Origin: Microbulbifer sp. GL-2
Lineage (GTDB): Bacteria; Pseudomonadota; Gammaproteobacteria; Pseudomonadales; Cellvibrionaceae
Reading direction: 5' to 3'
Assembly: GCF_007183175.1 (NCBI RefSeq)
Contig: NZ_AP019807.1
Span: 2,090,001 to 2,154,000, forward strand
Length of the DNA stretch: 64,000 nt
Below the pieces are notes generated by a model, which was not told where the DNA came from, searched no databases, and worked only from the letters and a program-made list of their open reading frames with translations. Position numbers and translations under genes: made by a program. Each line of letters begins with the position of its first letter. Within the stretch, counting starts at the first letter, position 1. Shown here piece by piece: positions 26,561-36,102 of the stretch.

Positions 26561-27632
26561 CAAGCTGCACCTGAAGCTGGACCGAGCCACACTGCGCAAC
26601 CTGGGCCTCACCCTGGTCCTGGTATTTGCCACACTGGCGACCGGCTGGAGCCTGTTTGGCAGTGGCGACATTGTCGAGACAGAGAATGCTTACGTGAAGG
26701 CGGATAAAGTCTCCCTGGCGCCAGAGGTTAGCGGTGTGGTTACCAAGGTACTGGTGAGCGCCAACCAGGCGGTGAGTAAGGGCCAGCTGTTAATACAAAT
26801 CGACCGCACCGCCTTTGAATTGGCTGTGACAGAAGCAGAAGCGCGCTTGTCCCAGGTGCGCAACGACCTGTTGGCACGCCGTGCCGAGTATGCCGAAGCC
26901 GAAGCAGCGCTGCAGCAGGCGCGCAAAGATGCGGATTTTTACCGTCGTCAGCTGGAGCGCAATGAGAAGCTGGGCAAAGTGGCGTTCTCCGAAGCGGAGC
27001 TTGATAGCGCGCGCCAGCAACTGGAGCGGGCCAGAGCACAGATCACTATCAATGCGGAGAAGCTTTCCAGTCTACGGGCGGAACTGGGAGGCGATCCGAG
27101 TGTGGCCTTGGAGGAACAGGCCGACCTGAAGGTGGCCCAGGCACAGCTGGACAAGGCCAGTTACCAGTTGTCGCGCACCCGAATCATCGCTCCTGTGGAT
27201 GGCACTATTGCCAATACTGTGCCCCAGGTAGGAGAGATGGCTACCGCCGGAATTAACCTGCTCAATATGGTCGGTTCCAGTGGCCTATGGGTGGAGGCAA
27301 ACCTCAAGGAAACTGAATTGGCTCAGGTACGTACTGGCCAGCAGGCGGAGGTGACCCTGGATGCCTATCCCGACTTCGAGTGGCAGGCTCAGGTGGATAG
27401 TATGAGCCCCGTCAGCGGCAGCGAGTTCGCCCCGACCCCCCCCCAAAATGCCAGCGGCAACTGGAAGAAAGTGGTTCAGCGGGTACCGGTGCGCCTGCGC
27501 CTCTATCCTTTAAAAGAGGCGCCGCCGCTGCGTGCAGGTATGAGTGCCAAGGTACGTATCGATACCAGTGAGGATGCAAAGGTGGTATCGGCCCGAGCCT
27601 CTACCGATGCGAGTGGCAGGGTGGTTTTGTAA
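26553..27632 (+). CDS. EmrA/HlyD-family membrane fusion protein
   Basis: About 359 aa from GTG 26553 (a TTG at 26547 is the alternative); AAGAGA upstream is the ribosome site. One N-terminal helix (NLGLTLVLVFATLATGWSLFG) is followed by the lipoyl half-motif GVVTKVLVSANQAVSKGQLL, a long coiled-coil hairpin (about 90-190), and the second half RTRIIAPVDGTIANT, then a beta-barrel. Such adaptors link an MFS or ABC pump to TolC. No MFS partner follows here; the next gene is on the other strand. The adaptor may serve a pump encoded elsewhere. Confidence 0.85.
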   Translation: MTDKLHLKLDRATLRNLGLTLVLVFATLATGWSLFGSGDIVETENAYVKADKVSLAPEVSGVVTKVLVSANQAVSKGQLLIQIDRTAFELAVTEAEARLSQVRNDLLARRAEYAEAEAALQQARKDADFYRRQLERNEKLGKVAFSEAELDSARQQLERARAQITINAEKLSSLRAELGGDPSVALEEQADLKVAQAQLDKASYQLSRTRIIAPVDGTIANTVPQVGEMATAGINLLNMVGSSGLWVEANLKETELAQVRTGQQAEVTLDAYPDFEWQAQVDSMSPVSGSEFAPTPPQNASGNWKKVVQRVPVRLRLYPLKEAPPLRAGMSAKVRIDTSEDAKVVSARASTDASGRVVL

Positions 27633-27687
27633 AGCGGAATTGTCGCGGGAAATAGCTGTTTGCCCGGCAGGCAGTGGAAGAGGAGTT

Positions 27688-27706
27688 AGGCCCGCGAGAC
27701 GGGCCT
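27688..27706 (+). terminator. GC-rich hairpin between convergent genes
   Basis: AGGCCCG (27688-27694) pairs with CGGGCCT (27700-27706) around a five-base loop, between the ends of the fusion-protein and DUF2147 genes. No T-tract follows on either strand, so terminator function is tentative. Confidence 0.35.
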
Positions 27707-27714
27707 TGATCGTA

Positions 27715-28134
27715 TTACTGAACTCTCTGCCAGGTCTGGGTGCGGTAGAAGAAACCGAGATAGCCACGTACCTTTAAGGTGTTATCGCCTTCCAGCCAGA
27801 ACTTACAGTCGTAAACTTTGCCTTTGACAGGGTCCATAATTTCCCCGCCTTCGTACTTATCACCTTTTTTCACCATATCGGTGATTACATCCATACCAAC
27901 GAGCGGCTTGCCTTTCAGGTCGCCGGGGCAGTTCTCGCAGACAGTGTCGTTGGGTTTCATCAGTAACTGGTCGATCTTGCCGAAATATTTACCGTCTTTT
28001 TCATAGATTTCGACGATGGACTTGGGCTGCCCTGTCTCATCATCAATGGTACGCCACTTGCCTACAACATCTGCGGCACTGGCCTGCAGGGCGAACATCA
28101 GGCCAAAGGTGGCCAGGAGCAGTTTTCTGATCAT
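27715..28134 (-). CDS. Exported DUF2147 protein
   Basis: 139 aa with a signal peptide (1-20, ending LQASA). The mature part starts DVVGKWRTIDDETGQPKSIVEIY and ends with GYLGFFYRTQTWQRVQ, both hallmarks of DUF2147. A two-cysteine loop (CENCPGD) may form a disulfide. DUF2147 proteins are small beta-barrel-like periplasmic proteins of unknown role, often seen near stress or lipid genes. Confidence 0.85.
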   Translation of the reverse strand: MIRKLLLATFGLMFALQASAADVVGKWRTIDDETGQPKSIVEIYEKDGKYFGKIDQLLMKPNDTVCENCPGDLKGKPLVGMDVITDMVKKGDKYEGGEIMDPVKGKVYDCKFWLEGDNTLKVRGYLGFFYRTQTWQRVQ

Positions 28135-28293
28135 TTGTAGGTGTTCCTCTTATAAGTGGTGACCCAAATCTTACATGAAGTCATCACTGGCGACAGCGGG
28201 TCAGTCGCCATCGGGCAAAATTTAGCCGTATAAAAACGACATTTGGCCGCATATAGCTGCTTTTTACCTGATTTTTGTATCAGTTTCGTCGCT

Positions 28294-29760
28294 TTACGAA
28301 GAACAGCTGAGGGGAATACGTTTGCCGGACTCTGGCGGAGCCGCGGCCCAGGTCTCGTGCTCCGGGTGCTCTTCGAATGGCGATTGCAGCAATTTGCGCA
28401 AGGTACGCAAAGGATGATAATCCCCCTGCCCGGCGGCCTCGATGACCTTCTGTGCCAAATAGTTGCGCAGAATATATTTGGGGTTAACCGCTACCATGGC
28501 GCGGTTGCGCGTGCGGGAGTCGCTTTTTTCACGTAGCAAGCGCCGATCGTAGTGTTCTAACCAGAGCTCCAAGGCATTGTGCTGTGATGTGGCGATGCAA
28601 TCGTGCAGGCCCTCTGGTGGGCGCTCGCAACGATAATGCGACAGGACGCGAAAGAAGCGGGCGTAATCCGCCTCACCCTGATGCAATAGCTGTAGCAGAT
28701 CGGCGCAAAGTCCCTGGTCCCCATCCTCCTCTTCAATAAGCCCCAGCTTGGCACGCATACGTCCGGCATAAGCGTGAGTCACCTGGGGCTGGAACTGTTC
28801 CAGGCAGTCGCGCAGTGCTTCCACGCTGACAAAGCCGGAAAGGGCGTGAGCCAGGGCGTTTAAGTTCCAAAGTACTACGCCCGGTTGCTGCTCGAAGGCA
28901 TAGCGGCCTGTGTGATCTGAGTGGTTACAGATAAACCCAGGGTCGTAATCGTCGAGGAAGGCGTAGGGACCGAAGTCGAAAGTGTCGCCGATGATCGACA
29001 TATTATCGGTGTTGAGTACCCCGTGGGCGAAACCTTCGGCCTGCCAACTGGCCGCCAACTCGGCACTACGTCTGGTTGTGAAACGCAGTAGTGCCTCGGC
29101 CTGTTCACCTGTGCTGAGTCCCTCGGTATCGGGCACAAAGCGATGGCAGATCTCGCTGATGAGTTGTTGCTGGGCCTGTAATTGCTTGGTGTAAAACAGG
29201 TATTCGAAGTGACCGAAGCGTACATGGCTCTCTGCCACTCGAATCAACATGGCACCGCTCTCAACCTGCTCACGGGTTACCGGTTCATCGCTGCCAACGA
29301 TGCACAGGGCACGGGTGGAGCGGATGCCCAGACCATGCAGGGCCTCTCCAGCCAGATATTCACGAATGGTCGAGCGCAATACTGCGCGGCCATCGCCAAA
29401 GCGGGAGTAAGGGGTTTTGCCGGCGCCTTTCAGGTGTAATTCCCAGCAGCGTCCGGCATTTTCTATTTCACCCAGCAACAGCGCTCGGCCATCGCCCAGC
29501 TCCGGGTTGTAGACACCGAACTGGTGGCCGGTGTACTTCATGGCGAAGGGGCGGCTGCCGTGGAAGAGCTTGGCGCCAGAGCCCAGCTCGGCCCAGGCTG
29601 GATTCTCCGCCTCGGTCGGATCTATACCGAGCAATTGCATCACTTGCGGGTTGGTATCGATTAATTGGGGGTGTTTGAAAGGCGTAGGGTCGATACGGGT
29701 GCCAAAAGCATCGCCGAGGTTGGCATAGCGGTGGCTGAGGGTAACGTCGCTGAGCTTCAT
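28294..29760 (-). CDS. selO: Protein adenylyltransferase SelO
   Basis: 488 aa pseudokinase of the SelO/YdiU family. It transfers AMP from ATP to Ser, Thr or Tyr of proteins and affects redox homeostasis. Characteristic segments are FAMKYTGHQFGVYNPELGDGRALLLGEI, LKGAGKTPYSRFGDGRAVLRSTIREYL and LNTDNMSIIGDTFDFGPYAFLD. The C-terminus ends SCSS, with cysteine where animal SelO has selenocysteine; this matches E. coli. Length is normal. It is transcribed towards the DUF2147 gene. Confidence 0.95.
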   Translation of the reverse strand: MKLSDVTLSHRYANLGDAFGTRIDPTPFKHPQLIDTNPQVMQLLGIDPTEAENPAWAELGSGAKLFHGSRPFAMKYTGHQFGVYNPELGDGRALLLGEIENAGRCWELHLKGAGKTPYSRFGDGRAVLRSTIREYLAGEALHGLGIRSTRALCIVGSDEPVTREQVESGAMLIRVAESHVRFGHFEYLFYTKQLQAQQQLISEICHRFVPDTEGLSTGEQAEALLRFTTRRSAELAASWQAEGFAHGVLNTDNMSIIGDTFDFGPYAFLDDYDPGFICNHSDHTGRYAFEQQPGVVLWNLNALAHALSGFVSVEALRDCLEQFQPQVTHAYAGRMRAKLGLIEEEDGDQGLCADLLQLLHQGEADYARFFRVLSHYRCERPPEGLHDCIATSQHNALELWLEHYDRRLLREKSDSRTRNRAMVAVNPKYILRNYLAQKVIEAAGQGDYHPLRTLRKLLQSPFEEHPEHETWAAAPPESGKRIPLSCSS

Positions 29761-29833
29761 AGAACCTGGATTTTAAGTAAAAATTTGTGTTGTCCGACAG
29801 TAACACCAGCGGCAACATTTTGCGCAACAGTGC

Positions 29834-31306
29834 CTACACCGCTAACAGGCGCAGAGGGCGTAGCTGGGATTGCCAGTGCAGTTCTTCCTGGTAGAGCAGT
29901 TCCTCTATGGCCGGGCTACTGTCCAACCACTCCCGTTCGATTTGCAGGCGGTAGGCATCCCCCTGGTCAGCCAGGTTGATGCCTTGCAATGTGCGCTCAG
30001 TGCGGTCGCGATGAATGATACAGCCCAGACGCAGGCACAGCAGCAAATCGGGGCTCGGGTGGAAGCCATAATGCTCTTTGAGCTGCTTGATCCGCCCGCG
30101 CTGGTTGCGCACCAGGTAGGCCAAGTGTTCCTGTTCACCTTTGGAAAATCCCGCCAGGTCGGCATGCTTGATCATAAAGGCACCGAGCTTGCGGAAGCTG
30201 CTGTGGGTAAGTGCCAGGCCAACCTCGTGCAGCTGTATGGCCCAGCGCAATCGCTGCCGGCCCTCCGGTGGGTATTCGGGGCGCAATTGCTGCAGCAACT
30301 TGAGGGCGGTATCACTGACACGGCGGGCTTGGTTGGCGTCTATCTGCCAGCGCTGCACTACCCATGCCACGGTATCAGCGCGCCTGTCGCCGCCGTGCAA
30401 ACGGCCAGCCAAGTCATGCACTATGCCTTCGCGGATAGCGTAGGGAGAAACCTCCATACGTTGGATATCCAGCTCGCAGAAAATGGCGTGCAAAATTGCC
30501 AGGCCAGCGGCGAATACCGGGCGTCGCTCCTCATCCAGGTTGGGCAGGTCCAAATCGGCGATATGTTCTGCTTCAGCGACTTCCTGCGCCAGACGATCGA
30601 TGTCCTCGCGCTTTATATCCTCCACCTCGCCGCCGTTTAACACCCGCGATACTGCCTTGACGGTGCCTGAGCAGCCCACCACCTCCGCTTCGGTGGCCAT
30701 ATGCTGAAGCTCCTGTAACTCCGCCCGTGCGGCGCGCTGGGCGCGTTTAAAATGATTGACGGTTTGCCTACTGATAATGCCATCGGCGAAGTAGCGTTTG
30801 CTGTAGGACACACAGCCCATGTACAGGCTCTGTAATTTTTCGGGGGATTCGCTGCCGCGCACCAGCTCGGTGGAGCCACCGCCAATATCGATCACACAAC
30901 GCAGTCTCGGTGGACCATCGGCGGCGGCCATGACCCCGGAGTAAATCAGGCGTGCCTCCTCAATGCCGCTGATAATTTCTACCGGTACACCGAGAATAGA
31001 TTCTGCTTCCTCAAGGAAACCATCGGCGTTGGCTGCTGCGGCACGCAGGGTATTGGTGCCCACCACACGGATATGATCCGATGGCAGCTTTTCCAGAACT
31101 GGCTGGAAGCGGTTGAGCGCTGCCAGTGCACGCTCGGAGACTGCCGGATCGAGGTTGCGCTCGGCATCCAGCCCCTCGGCCAGGCGCACCATGGCGCGGT
31201 CGGTGTGCAGGCGCACCATGCGCTGGCCACGAAATTCAGCCAGCAAAAGGTGAAAGCTGTTGGAACCCAGGTCGAGCGCAGCGTAGCGTTCTATCGGTGT
31301 TTGCAT
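29834..31306 (-). CDS. ppx: Exopolyphosphatase (Ppx/GppA family)
   Basis: About 490 aa from the ATG at 31306, which has AGGA five bases upstream; a TTG at 31342 and other ATGs lie upstream. The actin-like phosphate motifs are ALDLGSNSFHLLLAEF at the N-terminus and VIDIGGGSTELVRG mid-domain. A C-terminal HD-like helical region (from about 310) includes WAIQLHEVGLALTHSSFRKLGAF. It hydrolyses polyphosphate ends, or pppGpp if GppA-like. Its gene is divergent from ppk1, the polyphosphate synthase, which supports the Ppx assignment. Confidence 0.88.
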   Translation of the reverse strand: MQTPIERYAALDLGSNSFHLLLAEFRGQRMVRLHTDRAMVRLAEGLDAERNLDPAVSERALAALNRFQPVLEKLPSDHIRVVGTNTLRAAAANADGFLEEAESILGVPVEIISGIEEARLIYSGVMAAADGPPRLRCVIDIGGGSTELVRGSESPEKLQSLYMGCVSYSKRYFADGIISRQTVNHFKRAQRAARAELQELQHMATEAEVVGCSGTVKAVSRVLNGGEVEDIKREDIDRLAQEVAEAEHIADLDLPNLDEERRPVFAAGLAILHAIFCELDIQRMEVSPYAIREGIVHDLAGRLHGGDRRADTVAWVVQRWQIDANQARRVSDTALKLLQQLRPEYPPEGRQRLRWAIQLHEVGLALTHSSFRKLGAFMIKHADLAGFSKGEQEHLAYLVRNQRGRIKQLKEHYGFHPSPDLLLCLRLGCIIHRDRTERTLQGINLADQGDAYRLQIEREWLDSSPAIEELLYQEELHWQSQLRPLRLLAV

Positions 31307-31578
31307 CGACATCCTGGCACCCATGTTTAGTTGAGACGGCAAACTGCTCTACTATTAACTGTATAACCTTGTGCCCGCATTGATTATCCCAATCTGGCGG
31401 AACATCGCTCCTGAAGCTGGCGAAAATACGTGTAAATCCCCTTTTCCGCAGCATTGTGTCGACTCTGACCTGTGGTGCACACAGTGAGATAGTTTTGTTT
31501 GTCCTCCCCCGGCCTGATAGTGAATATCCTGGGGCCATTGAAATTCACCTGTAGCAGAGTGTCCTTTGCAGATTGCCC

Positions 31579-33627
31579 ATGTTTAACGATACGCCTCTGT
31601 ACCCCAAAGAACTGAGCTGGCTGTCGTTTAATGAGCGGGTGTTACAGGAAGTGGAAGATGAAACAGTACCCATTATTGAGCGGGTGCGTTTTCTGGGGAT
31701 TTTCTCCAACAATCTTGATGAATTTTTTCGCGTGCGTGTGGCAGATGTGCGACGCCTTGCAGCCTTTGCCCGTGGCGAACAGCAAAAAAGGCATTTTGCT
31801 AAATTACTCGGCCAGATTAATGATCGCGTGCTGCGTCTGCAGCGCCGTTATGCGCGGGCCTATGCCAAGGTACTGGCAGACCTCGACAAGCACGATATCC
31901 ACGTGGTTAGGGAAACAAAACTAAGCGAGCGCCAGCGCGGTTTTGTGGAGGATTATTTTCACCGTGAAGTTCTGCCTGAGCTGGAACCATTTTTTATTGA
32001 TGATCGTGAAACCATGCCCCTGCTCAATGAAGCGAGTATTTATTTTGCGATTTTTCTGCGCCTCAAGGATGGTAGCCAGCGCTATGCGGCTATGGAAATT
32101 CCTACCAATACGTTATCGCGTTTCGTAGTTATTCCACCTCGAGAGGGCAAGCATGAAAAGGTGTACATCGTTCTCGACAATATTATCCGCGCCTGCCTGG
32201 TGGAAGTATTCCGTCATGTGATACCGATTCGCTCGGCGCAAGCCTATATGTTCAAGATCAGTCGTGATGCCGAGTTGGAATTGGGTGAGCAGATTACCCA
32301 GAACCTGATAGATCGCATGGAGAAATCCCTGAAGCGGCGCAAGCGAGCAGATCCCGTGCGCCTCGCTTACGATGCGGATATGCCGGAGACATTGCTGAGC
32401 CTGGTGAAGAAAAAACTGAAGATGGGCCGCTACGATACTTATACACCGGGTGGTCGTTACCATAACTCCAAAGACCTTATGAAGTTCCCGGCGGATTCTG
32501 CCCGCTATATCTACAAATCCCTGGCACCACTGCCGACATTACCTGATGATGAGAGCGCCTTTGCCCATATCTCCAGCGCCGATCGCCTCTATTACTATCC
32601 CTACCACGACTTTTGCGTGATCACTAATTTACTGGCTTCCGCAGCTATCGACCCGCAAGTGCGAGAGATCCGTATCAACCTTTATCGGGTGGCGAAAAAC
32701 TCACGGGTGGTTGCTGCACTAATCAACGCGGTTCGCAACAATAAAAAAGTCATCGCGGTGGTAGAGCTACGCGCGCGATTTGATGAATTGGCAAACATCC
32801 ACTGGTCAAAAGAACTGGGTGATGCTGGTGTTGAGGTGATTTACGGAGTGCCCGGATTAAAGGTGCACTGCAAGCTGGTTTCCATTGTACGGCGAGAGGA
32901 AGGGAAGGATCGATTTTACAGTCACTTAGGTACGGGCAATTTTAATGAAAGCACCGCGCGTATCTATTGTGACTTCAGTTTGCTTACAAACAACCAGGAG
33001 CTGGGGCTGGATGTTTACAATGTCTTTGAACTTATCCAGCGCACCCGGCGACGACCGGTATTCCAGCATATTGCAGTTTCCCCGTTGACCAACCGTGCAG
33101 CGCTATTGCAGGCCATAGACCGTGAAATTGAAGCGGCGCAGCAGGGGCGTCGTGCTGAGTTGTTTTTCAAGTGTAATAACCTGGTGGACAGCCAGATAGT
33201 TGAGCGGCTCTATCGCGCAAGCAGCGCGGGGGTAAAGGTGCGAATTATTGTGCGCAGTATGTGCTCACTGGTGTGTGAAACTCCGGGACTCTCCGATAAT
33301 ATCCAGGTGATCAGTCTTGTAGATAAGTTCTTGGAGCACGCGCGAGTCTATATTTTTTATAATGGCGGTGAGGAACTGATGTGGATGTCTTCGGCGGATC
33401 TGATGACCCGCAACCTGGATCACCGTGTGGAGGTCACTTTTCCGGTGAGTAACAGTGGGCATCGTGAAATTGTGCGTAAAATCCTAGAGTTGCAATGGAG
33501 CGACAACCAGAAGGCTAGGGTATTGGATGCTGGCCAGAGTAACAGGCGCCTGGCTTGTAACAGCCGCCGGGGTTGCCGTGCTCAGGATGCTATCTACCGT
33601 TTCCTCAAACAGCACAGCTCGGCCTGA
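31579..33627 (+). CDS. ppk1: Polyphosphate kinase 1
   Basis: 682 aa from ATG 31579 (the frame is also open two codons upstream at a TTG). It opens with LYPKELSWLSFNERVLQEVED, the Ppk1 signature. The catalytic histidines are in GLKVHCKLVSI (phosphohistidine) and FLEHARVYIF. LGTGNFNESTARIYCDFSLLT and SSADLMTRNLDHRVEVTFPV also match. It makes inorganic polyphosphate from ATP reversibly, at the inner membrane. Divergent from ppx, an arrangement that lets one region control synthesis and breakdown. Confidence 0.96.
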   Translation: MFNDTPLYPKELSWLSFNERVLQEVEDETVPIIERVRFLGIFSNNLDEFFRVRVADVRRLAAFARGEQQKRHFAKLLGQINDRVLRLQRRYARAYAKVLADLDKHDIHVVRETKLSERQRGFVEDYFHREVLPELEPFFIDDRETMPLLNEASIYFAIFLRLKDGSQRYAAMEIPTNTLSRFVVIPPREGKHEKVYIVLDNIIRACLVEVFRHVIPIRSAQAYMFKISRDAELELGEQITQNLIDRMEKSLKRRKRADPVRLAYDADMPETLLSLVKKKLKMGRYDTYTPGGRYHNSKDLMKFPADSARYIYKSLAPLPTLPDDESAFAHISSADRLYYYPYHDFCVITNLLASAAIDPQVREIRINLYRVAKNSRVVAALINAVRNNKKVIAVVELRARFDELANIHWSKELGDAGVEVIYGVPGLKVHCKLVSIVRREEGKDRFYSHLGTGNFNESTARIYCDFSLLTNNQELGLDVYNVFELIQRTRRRPVFQHIAVSPLTNRAALLQAIDREIEAAQQGRRAELFFKCNNLVDSQIVERLYRASSAGVKVRIIVRSMCSLVCETPGLSDNIQVISLVDKFLEHARVYIFYNGGEELMWMSSADLMTRNLDHRVEVTFPVSNSGHREIVRKILELQWSDNQKARVLDAGQSNRRLACNSRRGCRAQDAIYRFLKQHSSA

Positions 33628-33632
33628 TCGGC

Positions 33633-34133
33633 TTAGTTCCTGCTAAAGCCCACCAGCTTGCCGCGGTTAAAAGAAAAGCGGTAGCGCTGTCCTACCCGTA
33701 GCCACTCGTAGCAAGTGGACTGGATAATCATACGCGGATACTGGGGTGTCACCACCCAGGTATTAAATTCATCTCCGGGGCCGCGACCAATCAGCCAATA
33801 GTAGTCCCCTCTCTTGCAGAAGGCGCGCGGCGCACAGCGCTCGCTGCCCCAGACATAGGCATCTACATCGTATTGTGCCGGCAGGCTGCTTTTTTCATGG
33901 AAGGGTTGGCGCTCATCACCGGTAAAGGTGTAGAGCGTATCGAAGGCGATAGGGCGAAACCCCTGAGCGGGGGTATTGCAGCTGACAACCTGGGGTTTGC
34001 CAGTGATGCGTGCGTGAGGTGGAGGCGCCTTTTCCTTGCCGGCAATGGTCATTTCACTGGGAAGGTAGCCACAGCCGCTGGAGGATAGTAAAGCCAGGGC
34101 GGCAAGGGTTACAGTCCATGTAAAAATGCGCAC
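33633..34133 (-). CDS. Putative lipoprotein
   Basis: 166 aa. The N-terminal hydrophobic segment ends in the lipobox SSSGC (Cys at residue 21), so it is probably a lipid-anchored envelope protein. The mature part has four more cysteines (VVSC, ERC, AFC, STC) and several Tyr/Trp. I do not recognise the family. Only five bases separate its stop from that of ppk1, so the two converge. Confidence 0.65.
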   Translation of the reverse strand: MRIFTWTVTLAALALLSSSGCGYLPSEMTIAGKEKAPPPHARITGKPQVVSCNTPAQGFRPIAFDTLYTFTGDERQPFHEKSSLPAQYDVDAYVWGSERCAPRAFCKRGDYYWLIGRGPGDEFNTWVVTPQYPRMIIQSTCYEWLRVGQRYRFSFNRGKLVGFSRN

Positions 34134-34189
34134 TCATCACCTTTTTAATTAGTGAAAACCTCCTACCAATATAGCCTTAGATTGAGTCC

Positions 34190-35944
34190 TTACTTTTTAC
34201 GGGCGATAGCCGGTGCACGGCGGCGAAAGCGCCACTTGCGCCTGTAGGGGAAAGCACTTTCCACATGGCCTGCGCGAATGCGGTCCTGTAGTCGCCTCCA
34301 GTAACGGTAGTCGTACAGGTCGCTGTGCTGCTTCTCGAAAGCTGAACGCGCGATGGGGTTGCCGGAAAAGAACAGGCGGAATTCCTCGGGAAAGACATCC
34401 GCCTCATCCACGGTGTACCAGGGCTTGTCGGCCAGCTCCTGCTCGGCGGTCTTAGCCTCGGGAATCTTGCGGAAGTTGCACTCGGTTAATGGGCACAACT
34501 CATCGTAATCGTAGAAAACCACACGGCCGTGGCGGGTAACCCCAAAGTTCTTCAACAACATATCGCCGGGGAAAATATTGGCTGCGGCCAGCTGTTTGAT
34601 GGCGTTGCCATATTCCTCCATAGCTTCCCGGGTTTCTTCTTCATTGGAATTCTGCAAGTAGAGGTTGAGAGGCTCCATGCGGCGCTCAACATACAGATGC
34701 TTGATGATCACCCACTTGTCATCGATCAGCAGCTTGGAGGGCGCAAGTTTTTGTAGTTCCTCCAGCAGTTCATCGCTAAAGCGATTGCGGTAGAAAATAA
34801 AATTGGTGTATTCCTGGGTATCTGCCATGCGGCCGACCCGGTCTGAGCGGGATACAAATTTGTATTTCTCCCGCACGATTTTTTCCGTGACGGTTTTTGG
34901 CCGATCGAAGTGGTCCTTGATCACCTTGAATACCACCGGGTAGGAAGGCAGCGTGAATACACTCATCACCATGCCTTTAATACCCGGTGCAATTACGAAT
35001 TTGTCGTTGCTCACCTTCATGTGGGCGAGGATATGGCGGTAGAACTCCGTTTTGCCGTGTTTATGGAAACCGATGGAATTGTACAGTTCCGATTTTTCCT
35101 TCAATGGCATAATGGTGGAGAGGAAGCGCACAAAACGTGAGGGAATGGGCGCATCCACCATAAAATAGGAGCGTGTAAAACTGAAGATAATGCTGGCGGA
35201 GTCATTACTGTGCAGCAGGGTATCCACAAAAATGCTGCCGCGGCCATTGTTCAGGCAGGGCAGGATCAAAGGTACAACCTCGCTATTGAAGATCATCCGC
35301 CCAACAAGATAAGCGGCCTTGTTACGGTAGAAAACGGACTCCAGCATATCCACACGCAGTTGCTTTTCACTTTCCAGTTCGGCTAGTGGTTTTCCACGCA
35401 GAGCCCTGCAGATATTTTCGATATCCCGCTGCATATTTTCCCAGGGCGTGGAAAAGCTGAAATCCCTGAGGATATCCTCAATCATGTTTTCTATACCACC
35501 ACGCCCGCTGTAGCTGATATAGATGCTGTAATCACGCAATGGCTTATCATCGAGCGTGCGCGAGGGTTTGACAAAAATATTGCTGTCGTGGATGTTGGCG
35601 TGCTCGAACTGACTGCAAAATACCGAGTTAAAGAAAGTTTCGGCAATTTCGTAGTTACTGTGGCTGGCGATCAACTGCGCATAAGTGGCGCGGGCATCCC
35701 GCCACAGGTCCAGTTGGCTGGTGTCCTTACTGGTGACGGAATGCACCAGCTTGAGCACCTGGTTGACCTTGGTCTTGTACAGGTCGATCCGCTCTTTATT
35801 GGCCTGGTGTGCGGCCTGCCATGAAGCGGTCTCAAAGCGTGCCTTGGCGCCTAGAGTGATGTTCTGGTAGTCTGCAAAATACGCGTCAAAACCATTTAGG
35901 ATGGTCTTTGCGATGCGGCGGGCGGTCGGTGAGTGATTGGTCAT
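34190..35944 (-). CDS. aceK: Isocitrate dehydrogenase kinase/phosphatase
   Basis: 584 aa, the normal AceK length. The N-terminal regulatory half is followed by the kinase-like domain with APGIKGMVMSVFTLPSYPVVFKVI, DHFDRPKTVT (near 330) and a DYDELCPLTECNFRKIPE catalytic segment near 485. AceK phosphorylates and inactivates isocitrate dehydrogenase, and also reverses this, thereby sending carbon to the glyoxylate bypass during growth on acetate or fatty acids. It is not next to aceA or aceB here. Confidence 0.96.
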   Translation of the reverse strand: MTNHSPTARRIAKTILNGFDAYFADYQNITLGAKARFETASWQAAHQANKERIDLYKTKVNQVLKLVHSVTSKDTSQLDLWRDARATYAQLIASHSNYEIAETFFNSVFCSQFEHANIHDSNIFVKPSRTLDDKPLRDYSIYISYSGRGGIENMIEDILRDFSFSTPWENMQRDIENICRALRGKPLAELESEKQLRVDMLESVFYRNKAAYLVGRMIFNSEVVPLILPCLNNGRGSIFVDTLLHSNDSASIIFSFTRSYFMVDAPIPSRFVRFLSTIMPLKEKSELYNSIGFHKHGKTEFYRHILAHMKVSNDKFVIAPGIKGMVMSVFTLPSYPVVFKVIKDHFDRPKTVTEKIVREKYKFVSRSDRVGRMADTQEYTNFIFYRNRFSDELLEELQKLAPSKLLIDDKWVIIKHLYVERRMEPLNLYLQNSNEEETREAMEEYGNAIKQLAAANIFPGDMLLKNFGVTRHGRVVFYDYDELCPLTECNFRKIPEAKTAEQELADKPWYTVDEADVFPEEFRLFFSGNPIARSAFEKQHSDLYDYRYWRRLQDRIRAGHVESAFPYRRKWRFRRRAPAIARKK

Positions 35945-36102
35945 GCACTAGACTTTTTTACTGAGTTACAGGTTAAGCTTTTTCACAGAGGAAACCATTC
36001 CCTGTGGAATCCGGGGTTCCCGGGCCATGTCTGCTGTGGCGCTTGCTGGTCTCCCCGCGGCAGGGAATAAGCGGATAGTAGCACGCCACGCCGGAGTACC
36101 AC

